Source of the DNA: Bettongia penicillata ogilbyi
Taxonomy: Eukaryota > Chordata > Mammalia > Diprotodontia > Potoroidae
DNA: 64,000 nucleotides
NCBI GenBank assembly: GCA_023548195.1
Contig: JAJHZJ010000014.1
Span: 18,363,718 to 18,427,717, forward strand
Reading direction: 5' to 3'
Shown here: in pieces, positions 43,513 to 56,500 of the stretch
How positions within the stretch are numbered: position 1 is the first letter of the stretch
Layout: each line of letters opens with the position of its first letter
Made by a program: the position numbers and the translations under genes
The notes under the pieces: model-generated
The model's input: only the letters and a program-made list of their open reading frames with translations
What the model was told of the DNA's origin: nothing
The model's database searches: none

Positions 43513-45790
43513 ATCACTGATATTAGCTTGTTGTCTATGTTTCCTTTACACATAATACATTTTTTTCGTTTATCTTTGTTTTTTTTATGCTTCATTTTGC
43601 TTTATTTCATAGCATAATGGTAACATACCCTTATTGATTCACTTGATACATAGTAAAAGTTTTTCTATGCTTATTTTGAATATATCTTGATTTTTGACTG
43701 TTTTATTAAGAAGCAGCAGATTGTATGATTTTGTATTCTTTTCCAATCTATCACTCTTTTTCATTTTTTAATTGGTTAACCTATTCATGCTTAAAGTTAT
43801 AATCATTAGAGTTAGCTTTCCCTTTATCTGTCTCTAAGATTGGAGGGTTTTTCAAATTATGATTTCCCACCCATCCCCTTCTGCTATAAACACAGTAGTA
43901 TATTCCTTCAGTTACTTTAATCTTTTCTTTAAGGTGGCCTTGTTTCTACTGATTCTCTGGCCTTCACTCCTCATTTATAAACTTTTTTTTCCTTTAAGGT
44001 TTTGTTTATTTGTTCCATCCTTTTGCTTTTATTTGATTAAATGTTTCTTCTCTTTCTTTCTCCCTCTCAGTTAATCAGGTAGTCCCCCCCGCTTTCTCAC
44101 TTTGCCTTTAGCTAGTCCTGTTCACTAATTTTATAAATTTTATTTTTGAACACTTTTCCAAAAAAATAGTTTTTTCATTATTTCTTCATTCCTTGTCTTC
44201 TCTTTCTGTTTACTCTAGACCCCCATTCTCTAAATCATGACCCTTATAAGCATTAAATCTTTCTCTTTTCTCTGTATTCTTCATACAATAAAAGTTTCCA
44301 AGGTATTCGTTCTAGGTTTTCCCCTCCAGGCATTTTCTCCCACTGCCTTGTAGGGCTTACCCTATTGATGTCCCTTTTCCATTGTGCCTCACTCATATAA
44401 TAATGACAATTGCAAGTGTCAAAGAGGGCATTGCCCAATGGTAGAACCCCTCCTTCTCTCAATCTAATGCATCTATTACCTCTCTTGATGCCCTTTATTT
44501 TTCTACAATAACCTGGAAATCTCCTCTCTAAGTTAGTACTCTCTCCCTCCTCCAGGTACCTATTGCCCCTAGGGTTTCTAATTCCCCACCTCCCAGGACA
44601 AGTAGACTTTTCAGGTACCACATACCTCAGGCCTCATCCAGTGTAAGATCCTCAACTCCTTATATTCATAGGAGAGTTCATCAAATAAACCCCGCTCCTT
44701 CCAAAGTCAGATTCCCTTCCTTTTTTCTCCTTTTCAATCTCCTCCCCCATCTCACTCAATCTCCTTTAGGCTCTTCTCTTTCTAAAACTACAAGCTACTT
44801 TCTTCTCATGGCTAGGCTTTGATTTGATCAAGGAACTCCCTTCTGTATCGCTCTATTCTCTTCTTTTATTGTCTCTCATATTATATTATATTATATCATA
44901 TCATATATATCATATCATATATATGTATCATATTACTGTCTCTCATATTCTTTCATATTATAATGAGACTATTATAAATTAGCCTCACAAAAGATGTTTT
45001 CACCTTGGAAGAGTGTTGCCAAGTTCTGTCCGTAATGGCTGCTGTCTCCCTCTTCACTATTATCTCTACTAGTTTTTCGTCTTCACCTGTTTGCATGTGT
45101 ACCTTCGGAGAGAAGTCTTTTATTGGTCTTGATACTGTCATTCTGTTGCTGTTGCTGCCTATATTTATTCATTCTTCTTGCAATTCTTTCATTAGGGGTG
45201 TTTGACAAGGAAATTACTGCTTCAGTTCTGGTTTTCCTTCTAAAAATGTGTCACACACTTCTTTATTATTAAAGTCTACATTTTGTCCTTCAGGATAAAG
45301 CTCAGATTTGCAACATAGGTTACCCTGGGTTCCATCCTGAGCTCCAGAGCTCCTCGTAATAACATTATTCCATTTTCTCCTCCTTTTTTCAGTGTGTGAA
45401 CAACAGTCTTGCATTATTTGAAGGCTCTTTCCTTTGTACTTGAATATCTTTCTCCTGAAGGTTTATAGAACTTGTTTCTGAATTGAATCCTCAAATTTAA
45501 CCATTCTGTGTCTTCAAATTTGCAGACTTGATTTGGTTTTTTTTCTCGTTTTTTTCTTAGATGGAATCTGTGAACTCTTTCAATTAGAATTTCATATATA
45601 TAGTTCTGGAAGTTCTTTTCTATTATTTCATTTATTGTGGTGTTAAGAATTTTTTTTGTCTGGTCATGTTCTTCTGGAAGACTTATGATCTCCTTAGATT
45701 CTCACTGGACAACTACTGTTTTATTTGCATAACAAGCATATTTTCTTTCCTTCTTTTGCTTCTCTTCTTCTAGATTGTCTTTTGTGTCTA
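43513..45790 (-). mobile_element. Old L1, antisense: inter-ORF region and ORF1 C-half
   Basis: 43513-44880 is T/C-rich antisense sequence resembling an L1 inter-ORF region; the 122-codon minus frame 44621-44253 has no recognised domain. 44960-45790 is antisense ORF1. The minus frames include 'FNNKEVCDTFLEGKPEL' (near 45290-45240). Farther 5', near 45610-45570, a segment reads 'ILIERVHRFH', the ORF1 RRM/CTD signature 'IERVHR'. The copy is interrupted by the RTE LINE and continues at 47894. It is an older lineage than the F-H elements. Confidence 0.55.
44880..44935. repeat. A/T-rich (ATATC)n-type low-complexity tract
   Basis: Repeats of 'atatcatatcatat' and 'ttatattata' over about 55 bases. 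Confidence 0.85.
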
Positions 45791-47893
45791 AGCAAAGCTT
45801 TGAGAAATGCAGGATTTCTAGCTCAGTAAGAAGGCAGATGAAATTCAGTTTTATGATGATAGTAACAATCCAAAGTTCTTTTATGATTCCCTGAAAGGTA
45901 TTTATGGACCAAAAACCTATGGTGTATCACAACTACTCAGTGCTGATGGAGCCACATTGATTAGTGATAACAATATGATCCTAGAGAGATGGGCTGAATA
46001 CTTCCATAGTGTTCTCAGGAGACCATTATCAAACAATATTGAGGCCATTGACTGCTTACCTCAGGTTGGAGTTAATCCCTCCTTAGCTGAACTTCCAACT
46101 GAAGAAGAGGTTTTGAGGGCCATTAGGCTCCCTTCATGTGGCAAAGCACTTGGTACTGATTCTATTCCAACTGATTTTTACAAGGTAGGAGGACCATTGC
46201 TCATACAAAAGCTGACTGATATTTTCCAGGTTATATGACAAGAGGAGGTTATCCCCCAGGAGTTCAAGGATGCCTCCATTGTCCATCTCCATAAGGGTAA
46301 AGGGAATAGATTGTCCTGCGACAATCACAGGGTTATCTCTGTCTTAGTCATTGCTGGCAAAATTCTTGCTAGAGTCCTCCTTAATAGGCTGATCCTTCAC
46401 CTGGAAGATGGGCATATACCTGAGAGCCAGTGTGGCTTTAGAAAGGGCCAAGGAACAATTGACAAGGTGTTTGCTGCCCGACAACTCCAGCAGAAATGCC
46501 AGGGGCAGAATAGAAGTCTGTACACGATGTTTGTAGATCTGACCAAGGCCTTTGACACTGTTAGTGGTGACAGCTTATGGAAAATTATGTCAAAATTTGT
46601 TTGCCCAGAGAAGTTCATCAATACTGTCAATTTTACGACGGCACATTTTCCTGGGTTCAAGATAATGGTCAAAACTCTCATGCCTTCCCAGTCACCAATA
46701 GAGTGAAACAGGACTGTGTGCTTGCTCCCATGCTTTTTAGCATGATGTTTTCAGCCATGTTAACAAATGCTTTCAATGAGGATGAACACGGCATCAAGGT
46801 TAACTACCAGACTGATGGTAAGTTCTTCAATTTGAAAAGGTTTCAAGCCAAGACCAAAGTGGAAAGAATGTTGGTACATGATTTTCTGTTTGCTGATGAT
46901 TGTGTACTCAATGCAGCCTCTGAAGCTGAGATACAACAAAGTATGGATCAATTCTCTGCTGCCTGTGCTAATTTTGGCCTAATAATTAACACCAAGAAAA
47001 CACAGGTGCTCCATCAGCTACCACCACACCATCCATATGTGGAACCATTAGTTACAGCAACTGGAGAAGTTTTGAATGCTGAGGATAAGTTCATTTACCT
47101 TCGTAGTGTCCTTTCCAGGGATGTATACATTGAAAATGAGGTTGGTGCACACATGGTCAGAGCCAGCTCAGTATTTGGAAGGCTCCAAAGAAAGATTTGG
47201 GAGAGAAGAGGTATTAGACTGACTACCAAATTGAAGCTCTACAGAGTCGTTGTGCTAACCTCGTTTTTATATGCTTGTGAAACATGGACAGTCTACCAGT
47301 ACCATGCCAGGAAATTGAATCACTTCCATTTGAACTGCCTTAGGAAGATTCTGAGAATCACCTGGCAGGATAAGGTAGCAGACACTGAAGTCCTTGCTCG
47401 AGCTGAACTGCCAAGTATTCAAACTATGCTTCAGAGAGCACAACTCTGATGGGCTGACCACGTTGTTCAAATGCAAAATAAAGGCTTGCCAAAAAGACTA
47501 TTTTATGGATAACTTGCACGGGGCCGGCAATCACATGGTGGCCATAAGAAATGATACAAGGACACTCTCAAGGTCTCTCTCAAGAACTTTGGATTTGACT
47601 GTGCAACATGGGAAACACTGGCACAGGACCACTCAGCATGGTGTGCCCACATAAGAAAAGGTACTGTGTTCTTTGATCAAAGTAGAATTGAGACAGCACA
47701 AAGTAAACACAGGATGCACAAATTTGGGATATTCGTCCCAAATAATTCATGCAGACTATCTGTACTCAACCTGTGGTAGAGCATTTCAAGCTTGTATTGG
47801 TCTGATCAGCCACAGTCAGACACCCTGAAATTTCACTTTACAATGGTGATGTCATTTGGTCCTCTTTGAAGATGAAGGACAACAACCAACTAT
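45791..47893 (+). mobile_element. RTE-type LINE (not BovB), 5'-truncated, well preserved
   Basis: A sense-strand non-LTR retrotransposon starting inside its coding region near 45800 and ending with the tail 'gatgtcatttggtcctcttt', then 'gaagatgaaggacaacaacc'. It carries most of one polyprotein from the reverse transcriptase to the C-terminus. The flanks 'gtcttttgtgtct' (near 45778) and 'cctttttgtgttc' (near 47899) look like an imperfect target duplication inside the old antisense L1. Its coding region has far fewer breaks than the L1 copies, so it is among the younger elements here. Confidence 0.85.
45829..47650 (+). pseudogene. RTE LINE polyprotein: reverse transcriptase and C-terminus (broken)
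   Basis: Multifunctional replication protein of an RTE-clade element; the N-terminal endonuclease is lost by truncation. Recognisable parts are 'LISDNNMILERWAEYF' (45957 on), 'ESQCGFRKGQGTIDKVF' (46432 on), the catalytic block 'FVDLTKAFDTV' with its aspartates, 'QDCVLAPMLFSMMFSAML' (46709 on), and the active-site box 'FLFADD' (about 46886-46903, residues 104-108 of the 290-codon frame 46577-47449). Then come 'LYACETWTVYQYHARKL' and 'LRKILRITWQDKVADTE'. One frameshift lies near 46625, a TGA near 46236, and stops at 47447 and beyond. The family differs from the BovB fragment at 8270-8552. Confidence 0.88.
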
Positions 47894-50475
47894 ATACCTT
47901 TTTGTGTTCACATTCCCAATCTTGCTCTCTTTTGTTTCTTTGGTGAGCTTTGTCATTTCAGATCCAAATTTTTCTAGTTTGCTCATTATTTTTGCTGTGC
48001 AGGGGATAAATTCTGCTCTCATTATTCTAATTTAAACCTCCCAGAAGCAGTGTATTGTAGATCCACACTCTCCTCAAATTTATAGGGTCCTCTGTCTTGT
48101 CAATTTTTGAATCATTTTACTATTTTGCAATATTTAGTCATAAATGCCTAAACATGTTTTCTGGAGGAAAAGATAATATTTCCTTTGCTATTGATTTATC
48201 TTTTTAGGTTCAAGTTAACTAAGATTTCTTTGTGGAATCTTCAGTTCTTCCAATCTTTCTTCCCACCTTATTTTTCTTATTTCTCTCTTCTGAGTCCCTC
48301 CTTTCTGTTTGTGATTTTATTGAGAGCTGAATTTCAAAGGATCTCAGTCTTCTTCTTTACTGAGCAATTTATGGTTCACCAGCTTAGATATTTACCTCAA
48401 TTGACTGTTGGGTGGTCAAAACTAGCCCCAAATGACTTCTGTGCTTTTCTTTTTAGGCCTAGTTGAAAGCTGAACACATCTCAGCATACAGTATCCTGTC
48501 CTGGTAACCTGAACCATTCACTCTATTCCTTAGTTCTCTCTCCCAGCACCAGCAGTTCAGAACCTGCTTTCCCTTTTACTAGCAGAGCCTGCTTTCTGTT
48601 GCACTAGAAGTTCAGAGACAATGGAATTTTAGAGATTTGCAACATTGGTATTTCTAGGTTTCAGTACCCAACAGGCTTTTTTGCTCCTGAAGGTCTAAGA
48701 CCAAACTTGCTGTTGAGATCAGAGGAAAATTCCAAAGGCTAGAGCTTGGGTCTTTGGCACTGCAAAGACAAGGGGGTAGGGGATAAGGTATAGGGGTGGA
48801 TTTTGATGTAAGCCTATGTTGTGAACTTGAGTCTGCTGGTATAACTTCACTACCGGTACTGTGAAAAGTGGGAAGGGTGCTTATTGAGCTCAGGGTCAGT
48901 GAACATGTTATAGAGATTTTTTTAGCCTTCTTTTGATTTCCGGGTGTTCCAGACCATGGAAACTTCTGATATTTCTTTATCTTTCAGTGAATAATTTCCG
49001 TTTTGAAGACTTTTGAGAGGTCATGGGTTTGGACTATCTTATTTCTCATCTGACATGAAACTGAGTATGCTAATTTCATCTTAGATGGTTCCTACATGCT
49101 CTCCTCCTTCCCCCTTATCTCTCATTTACCTTCACTTTCCCTGGTTCCTTGAATTTGCCTAAATTATTTAATTTTTTTCCTTTATTTTACTCTTCATTCA
49201 CCAGAATGGGCCTCAAGCATATACATAAAAGAAATATACACTAATTCCTCAGGATTTCCTCTCCAGAAAACTAACATGAAGATCTAGCTACCCCTCCTCC
49301 CTTTGAAATTGTGTCCAGAGGACTGCTATACTTGCGCTTCTCTTATTTGGAGTATTCACAAATCATATTTTACATTCACCTCTAATTTCTTTATCAGGAA
49401 TTATTCAAATGTGTCTCTTTTGCTAAAGGTCCTTATGTTTTAATGTTATTGCCTCTTGCCTCTCTCCCTCCAGATTGTCATCTATTTCTCTATATTTGTC
49501 TTATTAATCTGTTTATTGTTCTTTCTTTTGTTTATTTGGCAACTTTTGATGCTGTGAACTCATGTTCTCTATAACACTGATTTGTTCAATTGGTTAGGCC
49601 ACAAATATTACTTCCACAATTTTTATTTCCTTCTTAAACTTTTCAAGAACATCCTGCTGTGGTTCCATACTCTCTTGAAGAATGTATAAGGTTTGTCTCT
49701 GCTTCCTCAGATCTTAGTTCATTTTCCTTTGAAATGGAGGTTTGGACTCCTTTGGCTGAACTAGAGACTATCTTTTTTTTCCTGTTAACAATATCTTCCC
49801 TGTTGGTTTATCTGCTCAAGGTTTTTACCTGAGTTTCTCTCCTCCCAAGATTTTTGATGATTTCAGTCTTTTTGCCTTATATTCCCATCTTGTTCACTTA
49901 CTGTCTTCTTCCCACTTAAAATCACTTTCCCTGAGGGCATTGACCTCAAAATTATCTTAGCCTCCTCCTACATTGGTCAAATCATTTTTCACCAGCTTCA
50001 ATCTCAACTCCAATTGACTTCTGTGGAGGGGAGGAGGGGTGGGGAAGAGCTACATCTAGCTGGATAGTGGTGTCCTTTGCTTTAAGACTTGGGGATTCAT
50101 GTATATCCATCTCACATCAGTTCCCTCCATTCCTTAGCTGTCTATCTGAGTAGTGTTGCAGCACAGAGGATTGTCTTGTTGTAATCCCAGCCAGAGAAAA
50201 TTTGTGTCTTTTAGTTTTCCGAGACATAGAAAGAGGGGTGCAGATAGATTTAAGTTCTATTGCAAACCTAGTGGGAGAAGGGTGCTAAGTGAGAAAATTA
50301 AAAATTAAGAATTAGCTTTCTCTGTGATTAGATCATTAGGCTTCTTAATGTCCCATAATGGGGAGAAAGCTAAAATCACTTTATGCCTTCTGTGTAATAA
50401 GAATTACATTTTGCAAAGGTTTGAGAGGTGTGAGGATGACAGAAAGAGTCTATTCCTCCATCATGTTGGTCATTT
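47894..50475 (-). mobile_element. Old L1, antisense: ORF1 N-half and 5'UTR
   Basis: Continues the copy of 43513-45790 beyond the RTE insertion. The coil-like antisense (reversed GAA/AAG-rich codons) lies at 47894-48010 and 49560-49760. The mixed 48470-49010 and 49960-50475 stretches resemble 5'UTR. The right end, 'cctccatcatgttggtcatt' near 50457, is the reverse of an L1-type start motif. Two similar-looking 5'UTR-like blocks suggest either a long 5'UTR or two merged copies. Confidence 0.45.
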
Positions 50476-51434
50476 AAACAAGTTGAAGGTCTATATGTTT
50501 TCAATGATTATGAGATATTAGTATGCAGAATGGATTACTTCCTGATTTCTTGATTATTTTTAGGATATCACACTTCAATCACCATTCTCACAGATTCAGA
50601 GAAATCTTGGACTGTTTAAATTGACTTTCTTCCGTTTCTGTGGCATTCCTTCTGAATGCAACAAACTTTTTTGCTTGGCTGAAATGCTGACATTTAATCA
50701 CTGCATGTTTTTAAAGTTTATGATTGGGACTTTTCTATAACACTAATCTGTATAAATCAATATATTTTGCCATCTATTTTCAAAACTTCTTGAAAACTTC
50801 TTGTTATTTCCTTCAGCATGATAGCCTATCAAATTTATCAAGTTTTTCTTAGAAGCTTATGATTATGGCACTTTTTATATATATCCAGGATTCAAGGTAA
50901 ATGTGACTTATATTGAATTAATGTTACTTAACAATTTAATTTTCCTTCTCAGGTGTTTAATTTCTTCTATTTCTGTTTCTTTAGTTCTAAATCGATTTTG
51001 TTTCAGAGACTTCACTACTTCAGAGAGCTGTCTAACCTGTTATCTGACTTCTTACCTAATTTCCATGAAAATGGCTTATTTAAAATGCTTTATTTTTCTT
51101 TTGATTCTTTCTTGATATTTTTTCTTATTTTATGATCTCTGGGGAATCCCTGGACTTTATTGTCTTGTTACATTTTTCACTGGGATTTTTTCGGTTTGTT
51201 TTACTTAGAGGTATAATATTTATGCATTGTGTTGTGACCCTTTTTGGAATTCTTATTCATTTCTCCTTTGATCTTTATGAATCTTTTTATCAGTTTGGTA
51301 ACTAGGGCTGTCACCAGTCTATTGGTTATTGTCTTTTCATAATTTTTGTTTTATTTCCACTGGTTTAAATCAAGCTTTTCTCCCTACTTTTTGCCATGCC
51401 TCCCCCCTCTCCTGTAATTTCTGTGCTAAGGTGA

Positions 51435-51490
<56 letters not shown>

Positions 51491-52069
51491 ATATGTAGAT
51501 ATTCTCTATATATTCTTACAACCGTCTTCTTATGCCTTCTTATGTTGATTGGGTTCCCAACCTATATATGGCTGAAAGCTACCTTTTTAGGTCCCTTTCT
51601 CTCAGTCATAGAAGTAGTTTTTCCTGTATACAGTTGTTTATTGTTACATCTTCTCAATTCTTCCTTGTTGTTCCATCCCCTTTCTATCATGTGACTGGAA
51701 AAGAACAATATTCTCTGCCTTTTATGGGATACAGGGGCGGGATTGAACTTGAACTATATCATTGCAATGGGGGGACTGAGTAGAGATCAACTTAAGCAGA
51801 ATTTAAAATATAAATCTTTTAGATTACTAATGAAGGCTGGACATAGTACAAGAAGAGTATTATGGTAAAGTATTATGGAGAGTATTAGGGTAAATGGGAG
51901 TTTGGGGTAGTTTGGTTTTCTGCTATTATTTCAGAAAGAAAATCAAGTGAAAGTGTTTGCTTTCTCCTATTATTGATACATACAGGAGATACTGTAAATT
52001 TCTTCTTCCATTTATTCCTCTATTTAGAGAGGAAAAGAGCAATACTGAAAACAAATTTAATTGTCTTAT
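50476..52069. other. Unassigned A/T-rich DNA
   Basis: No gene recognised. 50560-51250 may be a very old antisense L1. 51435-51497 is a (TA)n tract. 51500-51790 has overlapping frames of 121 and 83 codons that start in or next to that tract and show no family signature. Confidence 0.4.
51435..51497. repeat. (TA)n microsatellite
   Basis: A nearly pure TA run with GTATG interruptions at its right end. Confidence 0.95.
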
Positions 52070-52165
52070 GAATCCCATGATCTGACATTTATCTCTGCTT
52101 TCTGAACTTGGGCAAATCACTTCTTTTTACATCATTTTTCTCATCTGTAAAATGTGTAGTTCAAA
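52070..52165 (+). mobile_element. MIR fragment, sense
   Basis: 'ttctgaacttgggcaaatca' then 'catttttctcatctgtaaaa' is the MIR core in sense orientation. Confidence 0.65.
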
Positions 52166-52494
52166 CAATAATTTCAAAATGAAAATTGTTTTCAACAATA
52201 GTGTTTTATGGATCTATAAAACTGAATGATCGTTTCATGTTTATGACTTACTACCCCTTTTAAGAAGAACTGCTCCTGGTGTATTAAATATTGGGTATTG
52301 TTTTTTACTTTTTTTTTACCTGAAGCAGTTTGTAAATGTAACTTTTCAGTAAGTTCAGGGATTTTAAAAACAATTTCTTCTTATACTATAGCATGTTCTT
52401 GTCAAGATTTATGATTATTTAGTTACTTATTAGTGAGTTAATGAGTTATCAAGATTAGTTAGCTAATTATCCACAAATGACATTATCAACTTGT
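52166..52494. other. Unassigned DNA
   Basis: A/T-rich, with short TTAGT/TTAAT steps near 52420-52450. Nothing recognised. Confidence 0.45.
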
Positions 52495-52825
52495 GAGGAT
52501 TATTCATGGGATCTCAGAATGGGAAAGGACCTCAAAGCTTATTTAATGTTACTTGCACCTGAACATGAATCCCCTTCATGACATCACTGTCAAGTAGTCA
52601 TCCAACCTTTTTTGAAGAACTCTTGTGAGAGGAGATCACTCTACTTACCGTACAATCTCTTCAACTTTCCCCCTATTTGTAGGATGGGATGGGGGATGGA
52701 GCTGTTCAGCTTGAACTAAAACATTGCCAGAGCTTGAAAAACAATTCTCTTGAACTATTAGTACTGACTGGGTCTACTCCAGGAGTGGGCTGCTGCTTTA
52801 AGGAGTTAGTTTAGCTCTAATTATT
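52495..52825 (+). repeat. Ancient interspersed repeat (CR1/L3-like), left half
   Basis: 'gatctcagaatgggaaagga' near 52511, 'catccaaccttttttgaaga' near 52598 and 'tagctctaattatt' at 52812 follow the order of an old amniote repeat family. It resumes at 59877 after the complete L1. The last 17 bases (52809-52825) are the left copy of the L1 target duplication. Confidence 0.55.
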
Positions 52826-53100
52826 TTTTTAAATACATCTAATTTTATTTTCATTATATTTTGTTAATGCTGTTTTTCCTTTTCGTCATAGTTATTTCCC
52901 ATAATCCCCACATTTTGATCTCCATTGTTACAAATAATGGAAATTAAGCAAAGATAGATGATACAAATTCTCTGTCTGAATATGTATACAATATCCATTT
53001 CTAGTATAACCTCCAACATATTTCTTCATCTGTTTTCCAGAATCTTCATTGGGTTTTTTCCCCGTTGGACAGAATTCATCTTCTTTCTTCTGTTATTTTC
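52826..53100 (-). other. Candidate 3'-transduced flanking DNA of the complete L1
   Basis: The L1 3'UTR ends at a 10-base T run at 53101 (its own reversed poly(A)). Between that and the target duplication lie 275 bases not seen at the 3' ends of the other L1 copies here. On the element strand they end 'gaaaataaaattagatgtat' followed by TTAAAAAAA, so an AATAAA signal stands shortly before a second short A tail. That is the form of a 3' transduction. A longer 3'UTR variant or an older insertion would be alternatives. Confidence 0.5.
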
Positions 53101-53589
53101 TTTTTTTTTTAATTTAACTTATTTGTTTTCAATTTTCTACAATCACTTCCAAAAGTTTTAAGTTTTCTCCCTCTCCCTTCCTTCTCCAAGAGGGCATGCA
53201 GTCTTATATGAGTTCTACACTTGGATTCTTATTAAACTCATTTTCATATTAGTCATGTTTCATAGAAGAATTAAAACGAATGGGAGAAACCATGAGAAAA
53301 AACAAAACAAAAGAAAACATAACACAACAGAAAATAGTCTGCTTCATTCTGTGATCTACTTCCATAGTTCCTTCTCTGGATGTGGATGACATTTTGCCTC
53401 AAGAGTCCTTTGGGAATGTTTTAGATTCTTGCATTGCTATGAAAAGTTAAGTCTATAAAAGACAGTTCTCACACACTGTGCCTGTTACTGTGTATAATGT
53501 TATCCTGATTCTGCTCACTTCACTCAGCATCAGTTCATGTAAGTTTTTACAGGTTTTCTGAAGTCCAACTGTTCATAATTTCGTATAGC

Positions 53590-56500
53590 ACAATATTATT
53601 CCATTACATTCATACATGACAACTTGTTCAGTCATTCTCAAATTGACATTTCCTCAATTTCCAATTCTTGGCCACCACAAAAAGATCTGCTAAAAATATT
53701 TTTATACGTATGGAACTTTTTCCCATTTTTATGACCTCTTTGGATACAGCCATAGAAGGAATATTGCTGGGTCAATGGGTATACACATTTTTGTAGCCCT
53801 TTTAGCATAATTGAAAATTGCTCTCCAGAATAGTGGGATGAGCACACAGCTCCACCAACAATGAATTAGTGTTCCAACTCTTCCACATCTTCTCCAACAT
53901 TTGTCATCTTCCTGTTTTGTCATGTTCGCCAATCTGATAGGTGTGATGTGGTACCTGAGAGTTGTTTTGACTTGCATCTCTCTAATCAATAGTAATTTCA
54001 AGCATTTTTTCATATGACTATAGATAACTTTAATTTCTTCCTCTGAAAACTGCCTATTCATATCCTTTGACCAATTATCGTTTGGAGAATTACTCGTATT
54101 CTTATAAATTTGACTCAGTCCTTTATATAGTTAAGAAATGAGGCCTTTATCATGGACAGTAGTTGTCAAAATTCTTACCCAGTTTTCTGCTTCCCTTCTA
54201 ATCTTGGTTGCATTGGGATTGTTTCTGCAAAAATTTGTCAGTTTAATGTAAACAAAATTATCCATTTTGCACTTCATAACGTTCTCTCTCTCTTGTTTGA
54301 TCAGAAATTTTTCCATTCTCCGTAAATCTGACGCATACACTATTCCCTGCTCCCCAAATTTGTTTATAGTATCAGTCTTTATACCTACATTATGTACGTA
54401 TTTGGACTTTTTTCTTGTGTACAGTGTCAGGCATTGGTCTATGCCCAGTTTCCGTCAGACTGTTACCCAGTTTTCTCAGTAGTTTTTGTCAAACAGTTAG
54501 TTCTTATTCCAGAAGCTGAGGTCCTTGGGTTTATCAAACAGTAGACTGCTATATTTATCCACTACTTTGTCCTGAGTACCTAACCTACTCCACTAGTCTA
54601 TCCCTCTATTTTTTAGCCAGTATCAAGTGGTTTTAATGATTGCTGCTTTATAATACTATTTGAGATCTGGTAGAGCTATGCCACATTCCCTAGCACTTTT
54701 TTCATTAATTCCCTTGATATTCTGGACCTTTTGTTCTTCCAGATGAATTTTAACATTATTTTTTCCAGCTCTAGAAAATAATTGTCTGGTAGTTTGACGG
54801 AATGGCCCTGAATAAGTAAATTAAGTTAGATAGAATTTTCATTTTTGTTATATTAATTTAGCTTACCCCCAAGCAAATGATGTTTTTTCCAGTTACTTAG
54901 ATCTGACCTTATTTGTGCAAAAAGTATTTTGTTATTGTGCTTATATTATAGTCCCTGGGTTTGTTTTTGCAGGTAGACTCCCAAATAATTTCTATCATCA
55001 AACATAACTTTAAATAGGATTTCATTTTCTATCTTTTGTTGTTGGGCTTTATTAGTAATATACAGAAATTCTGATAATTTATGTGGGTTTATTCTGTATC
55101 CTGCAATTTTGTCAAAGTTGTTTATTATTTCAAGTAATTTTTTCCTTGATTTTCTAGGATTCTCTAAGTTTGTCACAATATCATCTGTAAACAGTGATAA
55201 CTTGGTTTCTTCTTTGCCTATTCTAATTGCTTCAATTTCCTTTTCTTCTCCTGTTGCTAAAGCTAACATTTCTAGTACCATATTGAATAAGAGTGATGAT
55301 AATGGACATACTTTTTTCACCCCTGATATTCCTTGAAATGCATTTAGCTTGTTCCTGTTACATAAAATGCTTGCTAAAAGTTTTAGGCAGATACTACTTA
55401 TATTTTATTTATTCCTGTGGTCTCTAGTATTTTCAATAAGAATGGATGTTAATGTTTTGGCAAAAGCTTTTTCTGCATCTATTGAGATAATCATATGGTT
55501 TCTGTTAGTTTTGTTGTTGATATGATCAATTACATTGATAGTTTTCCTAATATTGAACCAGCCCTGCATTCATGGTATAAAGTCTACCTGATCATAATGT
55601 ATTACTCCTGTGAAAAATTGCTGTAATATTTTTGCTGGTATATTTAAAGTTTTTGCATCAATACTCAAAAGGGAAATTGGTCTATAATTTCCCTTTTCTG
55701 TTTTGACTCTTGCTTTAGTTATCAGAACCGTATTTGTATCATAGAAAGAATTTGTTAGGACTCCACCGATTTCCCAAATAATCTGTATAGTATCTGAATT
55801 AACCATTTTTTAAAAAAAATATTTGATAGAATTCACTTGTAAATCCATCTGACCCTGGAGTTTTTTTCCTAGGAAGTTCGTTGATGGCTTATTCAATTTC
55901 TTTTTCTGAGACAGGGTTATTTAAGTATTTTACTTCCTCTTCTGTTAATCTGGGCCATTTATATTATTTTAAATATTCATCCATCTCACTTAGCTTGTCA
56001 GATTTATGGGCATATAGGTGGACAAAGTAATTTCTAATTATTGTTTAATTTCCTCCTTCTTAGAGGTGAGTTCCCCCATTTCATTTTTGATATTAGTAAT
56101 TTGGTTTTTTTCTTTCATTTTTTTAAACAAGATGACCAAAAGTTTATCAATTCTGTTGTTGTTTTTTCATGAAACCAACTCTGGGTATTATTTATTAGTT
56201 CAAAAGTTTTCTTAATTTCAATTTTATTAATCTCTCCTTTGGTTTTCAGTATTTCTAATTTGGTATTTACTTAGGGATTTTCAATTTGATCTATTTCTAG
56301 CTTTTTCAGCTGCATGTCCAATACATTGATCTTCTCTTTCTCTATTTTATTCATGTAGGCATTCAATGATATATAACTTCCCCTAAGAACATTGCAGCAT
56401 TCCATATGTTTTCATGGGTTGTCTCATTATTGTCTTTCTCTTGAATGAAGCTATTATTTGTTTCTATGATTTGTTGTTTAACCCACTCATTCTTTAGGAT

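Noticed and set aside
44253..44621. Minus-strand frame of 122 codons
   Set aside because: Long for this DNA but without a recognisable domain, and it sits in what looks like an old L1 inter-ORF region. Kept as part of the repeat.
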